Shown here: piece after piece, positions 22,041-24,963 of the stretch
How the letters are laid out: each line of letters begins with the position of its first letter
Position numbering within the stretch: position 1 is the first letter of the stretch
From: a virus
DNA: 24,963 bases
IMG/VR virus record: IMGVR_UViG_3300025928_000030
Location: 1 to 24,963 of that record
Direction: 5' to 3' (one strand)
Translations under genes and position numbers: made by a program
The notes under the pieces: model-generated
Told to the model about the DNA's origin: nothing
What the model saw: only the letters and a program-made list of their open reading frames with translations
Database searches by the model: none

Positions 22041-22103
22041 CCGCTGGCGCTCTAGCGAGCGCTGGCGGGTGCTCAGCCGAGCATCACAGCCCTGGAGAAG
22101 GAG
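22041..22103 (+). promoter_or_regulatory. Translation-start module E (tandem stem-loops plus box)
   Basis: Stem 1: CCGCTGGCGCTC-TAGC-GAGCGCTGGCGG (22041-22068), 12 bp with two G-U pairs. Stem 2: GGTGCTC-AGCC-GAGCATC (22068-22085). The box CCTGGAGAAGGAG (22091-22103) is 5 nt before ATG 22109. The preceding gene stops 5 nt before stem 1. Confidence 0.7.
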
Positions 22104-22108
22104 AGACA

Positions 22109-22321
22109 ATGCTCACTGAGGAGCGTCTCGCGGAAGCGAGAGAGCTGCTCGCGTGGTCAGCGTCCCTCGATGGCGAGAGGAGGCAGACCTATGAAGCGTT
22201 CCAAGCCGGAAGGCAAGTACACCGTAAGCGGCCCGTTCGAGCAGGATCATCCGGTGCCGAACGTGGGCGCAGGCATATCGTGCGCTCAGACGTTCTGCAC
22301 GCGACACCGCAAGCAGGCTGA
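22109..22321 (+). CDS. Small hypothetical protein with displaced C-terminus (70 aa)
   Basis: ATG at 22109 has the module E box. The first 30 residues read as a normal acidic helix (MLTEERLAEARELLAWSASL). From about residue 35 the composition turns Arg/Gly/Ser-rich (QVHRKRPVRAGSSGAERGRR), as expected when one reads the shadow of another gene; the 79-aa gene in another frame overlaps this stretch by 131 nt. The original stop may have been lost, or a frameshift may join the two genes. Confidence 0.5.
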   Translation: MLTEERLAEARELLAWSASLDGERRQTYEAFQAGRQVHRKRPVRAGSSGAERGRRHIVRSDVLHATPQAG

Positions 22322-22430
22322 GTCGCTGACGTACTACGTCCGGTCTTTGACCGGCGACCTGCTGGCGATGGTCACGCTCAACGAGGAAGGCGTTATCGAG
22401 ACGCGGGCACATAGCGGGTTAGTGCTATGA
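22191..22430 (+). CDS. Small hypothetical protein (79 aa)
   Basis: ATG at 22191 follows GAGGAGG with a 7-nt spacer; the frame extends to 22170 but with no better start. Product begins MKRSKPEGKYTVSGPFEQDH and continues with GAGISCAQTFCTRHRKQAES, then a beta-like LLAMVTLNEEGVIETR. Two Cys and two His could form a metal site, not a recognised one. It overlaps the preceding frame and ends ATGA with the next peptide. Confidence 0.65.
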   Translation: MKRSKPEGKYTVSGPFEQDHPVPNVGAGISCAQTFCTRHRKQAESLTYYVRSLTGDLLAMVTLNEEGVIETRAHSGLVL

Positions 22431-22495
22431 AGCGCTGGTACGACGTGGCGCTATTCGTGCTGTTCGTGCTCGGCGTCTGTCTGTACCACGTCTAG
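22427..22495 (+). CDS. Single-transmembrane micropeptide (22 aa)
   Basis: ATG at 22427 overlaps the upstream TGA (ATGA). The peptide MKRWYDV followed by ALFVLFVLGVCLY and HV is one hydrophobic helix with basic N-terminus (N-in expected). There is no good independent ribosome site, so expression would depend on coupling. It may be a small membrane effector or a chance frame. Confidence 0.45.
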   Translation: MKRWYDVALFVLFVLGVCLYHV

Positions 22496-22507
22496 CGAGG
22501 AGTGAAG

Positions 22508-22675
22508 ATGGATACAAAGCCGAAGGGCAAGTCAATGCAGGAGCTACGTCGTCTAGTCGCTGAGGACGAGTCGCGCCTAAACGATCTGCTCAGGGTCTGG
22601 CCTGACCTGCTGGTAGAGGAGCAAGTAGAGCTAGTGCTCATCGCTCGCTCGATGGCAGACGGAGAGAGGCTGTAG
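22508..22675 (+). CDS. Small helical hypothetical protein (55 aa)
   Basis: ATG at 22508 with GAGGAG 5 nt upstream, 12 nt after the micropeptide stop. Product begins MDTKPKGKSMQELRRLVAED and continues as amphipathic helices (ESRLNDLLRVWPDLLVEEQ). It is the last gene of the plus block, just before the convergent terminator. No family recognised. Confidence 0.65.
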   Translation: MDTKPKGKSMQELRRLVAEDESRLNDLLRVWPDLLVEEQVELVLIARSMADGERL

Positions 22676-22699
22676 CGAGAAGGAGCGATTACCCCCGCC

Positions 22700-22726
22700 G
22701 TCGTCGCCTTTTCACAATGCGACGAC
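22700..22726. terminator. Inverted repeat between convergent blocks
   Basis: Perfect 8-bp stem GTCGTCGC (22700-22707) / GCGACGAC (22719-22726), loop CTTTTCACAAT. It lies 24 nt after the last plus-strand stop and 72 nt after the minus-strand end at 22799, so it could serve both directions. A second small stem CGCTC-GTAA-GAGCG followed by CTTT is at 22756-22773. Neither has a long T-run. Confidence 0.5.
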
Positions 22727-22798
22727 ATCGCCTCAACTCGTAGTCACGGACGCGCCGCTCGTAAGAGCGCTTTCGCCACCATGAACGCAGGCGAGCGA

Positions 22799-23080
22799 TC
22801 ATCGCTTGTCGAGCGCGAGCCAGACAGAGCCGCTGTCGCCGTCCAGTCTGACGAGCCCAGCGCCGAGCCTAAAGCGCTTGTCTCGAGCGTAGCCGGCCGC
22901 TTCAAGATGAGCGACGCGCTCGCGGAACTTCTCCTGCGCGGTCTTGACCAGGCAGTAGAGATAGACCTTCGTGTCCGCGCGTTCCGTGACCGGCGTTCCT
23001 GTCGCTTCGTAGACGCAAGCTCGCCAGCGCTTCGGGTCCTCGCGTACCGCGTCGGCTGCTTCTGCGATAGAGCGGATCAC
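22799..23080 (-). CDS. Small hypothetical protein (93 aa)
   Basis: GTG at 23080 overlaps the upstream stop (GTGA); TTG at 23083 is an alternative adding one residue. Product begins MIRSIAEAADAVREDPKRWR, has VYEATGTPVTERADTKVYL in the middle, and a beta-like end (FRLGAGLVRLDGDSGSVWLA). A single CVYE-type Cys and YLYCLVK segment are present. No domain is recognised. It is the last gene of the right-hand minus block. Confidence 0.65.
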   Translation of the reverse strand: MIRSIAEAADAVREDPKRWRACVYEATGTPVTERADTKVYLYCLVKTAQEKFRERVAHLEAAGYARDKRFRLGAGLVRLDGDSGSVWLALDKR

Positions 23081-23283
23081 CAACCGATCCCGCGATATGG
23101 GCCAGTCTTGCCAGTCCGAAGAATCTTGAGCAACCGTTGCATATGCCTAAGTTGGGCCTTTATTTCCGTCACGCCGTACATCACGACTGCCAGCGGAATC
23201 AGAATCGGCTGCAACGAAAGCTCAAGTAGAGCGAGCGGGCGATTCCACGGACTGTCCCATGCGGGAATCGGCAGGCTTGGCAT
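23077..23283 (-). CDS. Small membrane protein (68 aa)
   Basis: ATG at 23283 overlaps the upstream stop (TGATG). The central stretch PILIPLAVVMYGVTEI is a short hydrophobic segment flanked by ALLELSLQ, likely one transmembrane helix; the C-terminus is basic (HMQRLLKILRTGKTG). The Trp/Pro-rich N-terminus (MPSLPIPAWDSPWNRPL) is unusual. Function unknown; phage membrane proteins of this size include superinfection or lysis modulators, without evidence here. Confidence 0.65.
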   Translation of the reverse strand: MPSLPIPAWDSPWNRPLALLELSLQPILIPLAVVMYGVTEIKAQLRHMQRLLKILRTGKTGPYRGIGW

Positions 23284-23504
23284 CAGTTCGGCAGCTTCGA
23301 GGGCCGAGATTGCGGCCGTCCGTACTTCTCGATGGTCGTCTCGTCCCGGTAGTCGGGAACGCCGTGGAAGCTAGAGCGGTCGTAGGCGGCACGGACAGAG
23401 CCGTGCAACATCGCCATAACAAACAGGAGATTGCCGAGCGTGGTCGGGTCGCGCTTGTCACGAACGAACGCGGCAGAGCGTGCTTGGCGGTCGTCTACGC
23501 CCAT
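23283..23504 (-). CDS. Small hypothetical protein (73 aa)
   Basis: ATG at 23504 overlaps the upstream gene by 10 nt. The product starts MGVDDRQARSAAFVRDKRDP and has a helical middle (TLGNLLFVMAMLHGSVRAAY), then a polar basic end (TIEKYGRPQSRPSK). A short hydrophobic helix is possible but too short for a sure membrane call. No family is recognised. Confidence 0.6.
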   Translation of the reverse strand: MGVDDRQARSAAFVRDKRDPTTLGNLLFVMAMLHGSVRAAYDRSSFHGVPDYRDETTIEKYGRPQSRPSKLPN

Positions 23505-23785
23505 GTCTCGGTCTCCTCGTCATAGCTCGGCATCTGCTCGACGTACTTGTTGAGGCAGTAGGCAAAGATGACGCCGCTGTCTTGCGGGTCGTAGTGAAGC
23601 GGCACGCCTTCGTGCTGGCGTCGTAGCCACCACTTCGCCTTGTCGAGCGACGGTGCGCTCATGTGGACGGGATCGTCCACCGGGTCGTAGGTCAGGGCGT
23701 GTGCGACGATCATCCAAGAGCGCGGGATGCCAGGCACAAGGGCGCCAGCGAGGAACCACTCCCTCGTATCGAAGTTGCGGCTCAT
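23495..23785 (-). CDS. Hypothetical protein, aromatic-rich (96 aa)
   Basis: The frame is open to 24004, but the ATG at 23785 overlaps the repressor stop (ATGA) and avoids overlapping the repressor gene; it is the correct start. Product begins MSRNFDTREWFLAGALVPGI and contains SLDKAKWWLRRQHEGVPLHY and FAYCLNKYVEQMPSY. Tryptophans and tyrosines are frequent, and the C-terminus is acidic. No known domain. Confidence 0.7.
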   Translation of the reverse strand: MSRNFDTREWFLAGALVPGIPRSWMIVAHALTYDPVDDPVHMSAPSLDKAKWWLRRQHEGVPLHYDPQDSGVIFAYCLNKYVEQMPSYDEETETWA

Positions 23786-23970
23786 GACTGCGCCGCCCTC
23801 TCGTTGATCCACTCGAACAGAGCGAGCCGGATGACGTTGTTCACGCTGCGCTGATCCAGTTCCGCGATCAGCCTCAACCGCTCCAGCATGACGCTGGGCA
23901 GCCGGATAGAAATCTGCGAGTCGGAGAGCAACATCGCGCCTTGCGGTATGGGTGTGATGGGATTCGTCAT
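23782..23970 (-). CDS. Ribbon-helix-helix (CopG/Arc-like) repressor (62 aa)
   Basis: QISIRLP (residues 19-25) is the DNA-contacting beta strand; VMLERLRLIAELD and SVNNVIRLALFEWINERA are the two helices. This is the minimal RHH dimer fold. The first 18 residues (MTNPITPIPQGAMLLSDS) form a flexible arm. There is no toxin-like gene partner of known type directly beside it; the downstream 96-aa gene overlaps by 4 nt but lacks RelE/ParE or PIN motifs. It probably regulates its own promoter, possibly through the inverted repeats 30-70 nt upstream. Confidence 0.85.
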   Translation of the reverse strand: MTNPITPIPQGAMLLSDSQISIRLPSVMLERLRLIAELDQRSVNNVIRLALFEWINERAAQS

Positions 23971-23976
23971 ATCCCA

Positions 23977-23985
23977 AGTGTATCA
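23977..23985 (-). promoter_or_regulatory. Extended -10 promoter, likely leaderless
   Basis: TGA-TACACT on the minus strand is an extended -10 (TGn-TAnnnT); six bases separate it from ATG 23970, so transcription would begin at or next to the A of ATG. No ribosome site precedes that ATG. The -35 region has no good match. Confidence 0.45.
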
Positions 23986-24003
23986 CAACCGGAGTCACTT
24001 GCA

Positions 24004-24040
24004 TGACACGTCCCGATTCCCCGGGACAGTCTGCGTGTCA
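24004..24040. promoter_or_regulatory. Nested inverted repeats upstream of the repressor
   Basis: Outer arms TGACACG (24004-24010) / CGTGTCA (24034-24040); inner stem GTCCCG-ATTCCC-CGGGAC (24010-24027). The element lies between two minus-strand genes and could be the terminator of the upstream gene, the repressor operator, or both. Confidence 0.5.
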
Positions 24041-24061
24041 CGATCAGATGAGCGGCCCGAA

Positions 24062-24298
24062 CTACTCATCGCCTTCGTCCTTCTCGAGAACGGTGACGAT
24101 GCGCTGCTGGGTCGAAAACTGCGCTACTGCCTCGACGGGAATCACATAGAGTTTGCCGCCATCTCTTCGACCGTAGCCCATCTCTGGCGACACGGCGATC
24201 TCTGCCGCAGCCTCTGGGCTCGGGGCGTCGATCCAGGTCACGGAGAAGTCCACATCGTACTCGCCCGCGCCGTCAGCGACGATCATGTAGCTGTTCAC
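24062..24298 (-). CDS. Small acidic hypothetical protein (78 aa)
   Basis: GTG at 24298 overlaps the SLOG gene stop (GTGA); the long open frame back to 24781 is a shadow of the SLOG gene. The product is beta-alpha-like: MNSYMIVADGAGEYDVDFSV, then APSPEAAAEIAVSPEMGYG and KLYVIPVEAVAQFSTQQR, ending acidic (EKDEGDE). The pattern resembles small phage proteins with one sheet and one helix. No family recognised. Confidence 0.65.
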   Translation of the reverse strand: MNSYMIVADGAGEYDVDFSVTWIDAPSPEAAAEIAVSPEMGYGRRDGGKLYVIPVEAVAQFSTQQRIVTVLEKDEGDE

Positions 24299-24744
24299 GC
24301 AGCAGCCTCGTACTCGTAGAACGGCGTGCGCTCGGCATGAGCAGCGTCGATCGTGTGCATAGTCCCGGCTGATTTGTGCCGGCAGTAGAACGCGACTACG
24401 CGATCCGCCTTCTCGGCGATCAGCATGTTCCGGTACAGGCAGGCTGAGCGGTAGTCGGCAAACGTCGGATGCGGCTCGCCAAGTACACCTACGCTCGGCT
24501 GCATGTCGCCCAGATTCCACACCTCCACGCCGTAGCTGCCGCCCTCGAGCTGCTTGGGGCGGAACGACTGGACGCGGCCACCGAGCGACAGCCAAGTCTG
24601 CTCGGCCAGCTTGTCCACGCCAGCGGCGCCGCCTGAGATGAGCAGCGAGGATGGCTGCCGCAGGTAGAGGGCACGCACGAATCGCTCGACTTGCTCCAGG
24701 TCGGCGCCCTGGCGGGAGCCAATCACTGCAATCTTCTCGGTCAT
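24295..24744 (-). CDS. SLOG-fold protein, YspA/DUF2493-like (149 aa)
   Basis: IAVIGSRQG (residues 5-13) is the first Rossmann strand and loop; LLISGGAAGVDKLAE (34-48) is the signature GG(A/R)xGxD element; RNMLIAEKADRVVAF (105-119) and SAGTMHTIDAA (125-135) complete the family pattern. These proteins bind nucleotide-like ligands and are relatives of DprA, YpsA and LOG; several SLOG families act as sensors in antiphage or counter-defence systems. ATG at 24744 overlaps the upstream stop (ATGA). Ligand and partner are unknown. Confidence 0.85.
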   Translation of the reverse strand: MTEKIAVIGSRQGADLEQVERFVRALYLRQPSSLLISGGAAGVDKLAEQTWLSLGGRVQSFRPKQLEGGSYGVEVWNLGDMQPSVGVLGEPHPTFADYRSACLYRNMLIAEKADRVVAFYCRHKSAGTMHTIDAAHAERTPFYEYEAAA

Positions 24745-24963
24745 GCCTTCGCCATGACGCAGACTGCGGGAGTCCAGTCAATCTCCTCCGTTGCGCTGCG
24801 GCCAGCGAGTCGGTCGTACTCGTCCAGCACAGCCGTAAGAAGATTCAGCTTGGCGTTGGCGGCGTTGGCGGCGTCGGCGGCGTAGGCGGCGGCGTTGGCG
24901 GCGGCGGCGGCGGCGTTGGCGGCGTCGGCGGCGTAGGCGGCGGCGGCGGCGGCGGCGTTGGCG
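24741..24963 (-). CDS. Ala-rich repeat protein, C-terminal part (partial)
   Basis: The frame enters from beyond the window edge. At least 40 residues are built from A, D, N and Y (AAYAADAANAANAKLNLL), then an ordinary helical end (TAVLDEYDRLAGRSATEEI) with DWTPAVCVMAKA. Such Ala-rich YAA/NAA/DAA repeats are seen in actinophage proteins of unknown function. The stop overlaps the SLOG start (ATGA), so the genes are co-transcribed. Confidence 0.7.
   Translation of the reverse strand, partial: ANAAAAAAAYAADAANAAAAAANAAAYAADAANAANAKLNLLTAVLDEYDRLAGRSATEEIDWTPAVCVMAKA
24861..24945 (-). repeat. 34-nt in-frame duplication in the Ala-rich gene
   Basis: The same 34-nt segment occurs at 24861-24894 and 24912-24945, offset by 51 nt (17 codons), inside a tract made of GCG/GGC triplets with variable third units (TTG, TCG, TAG read on the plus strand). 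Slippage-prone DNA. Confidence 0.8.

Noticed and set aside
22781-23374. 197-aa plus-strand frame
   Set aside because: Antisense to three overlapping minus-strand genes with stop-start overlaps; Arg/Ser-rich shadow.
23782-23970. Toxin-antitoxin pair (RHH plus neighbour)
   Set aside because: The overlapping 96-aa gene shows no RelE/ParE, MazF, PIN or HEPN motif and is aromatic-rich rather than toxin-like; kept as repressor plus unknown gene.
24853-24963. CRISPR-like repeat array
   Set aside because: Triplet-based, in-frame Ala codon repeats without spacers of unique sequence.

Overview
The window is a tailed-phage (or prophage) genome segment of high GC content. It shows the arrangement of a short-tailed virus: large terminase, portal, scaffold and an SU10-type major capsid protein, then head-tail adaptor, pectate-lyase-fold tailspike and a nozzle-like tail protein. 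There is no tape measure, tail tube or sheath gene in the stretch. Frequent TTG/GTG starts, GC-rich codons, TAnnnT-like -10 elements, a possibly leaderless transcript and low-complexity Ala-rich proteins suggest an actinobacterial host. This is inference; no host gene or integrase is present to prove it.

There are three transcription blocks. (1) Positions 1-19715, minus strand, is one densely packed late operon read right to left: ten small genes, terminase (16249-17961), small virion protein, portal, small acidic protein, scaffold, and the major capsid gene. The capsid gene is split by a group I intron with a LAGLIDADG homing endonuclease. It is followed by capsid-adjacent genes, a glycosyltransferase / zinc-ribbon / methyltransferase cassette, and the tail-fibre, repeat-fibre, adaptor, tailspike and nozzle genes. 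(2) Positions 19716-20527 form an 812-base regulatory gap between divergent blocks, with a good sigma70-type promoter on the plus strand and three CGTATTCC direct repeats. (3) Positions 20528-22675, plus strand, hold nine small genes. Five of them are each preceded by stem-loops plus a nearly identical box, CCTGGAGA(A)GGAG, just before the start codon. This resembles in concept the start-associated sequences of cluster K mycobacteriophages, but the sequence differs. (4) Positions 22799-24963, minus strand, converge on block 3: a ribbon-helix-helix repressor with its own likely leaderless promoter, a SLOG-fold protein and an Ala-rich repeat protein that runs off the end.

The two most valuable points for an annotator follow. 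First, the capsid gene must be joined as 12557-12476 plus 11790-10706 (388 aa). The open frame beginning at 11722 lacks the conserved first 50 residues. Second, a recurring AGGAG-(9 nt)-start spacing on the minus strand fixes several TTG starts and points to a rare AUA start for the tail-fibre gene ending at 7152. No lysis, integrase, replication or tRNA genes were seen in this window.
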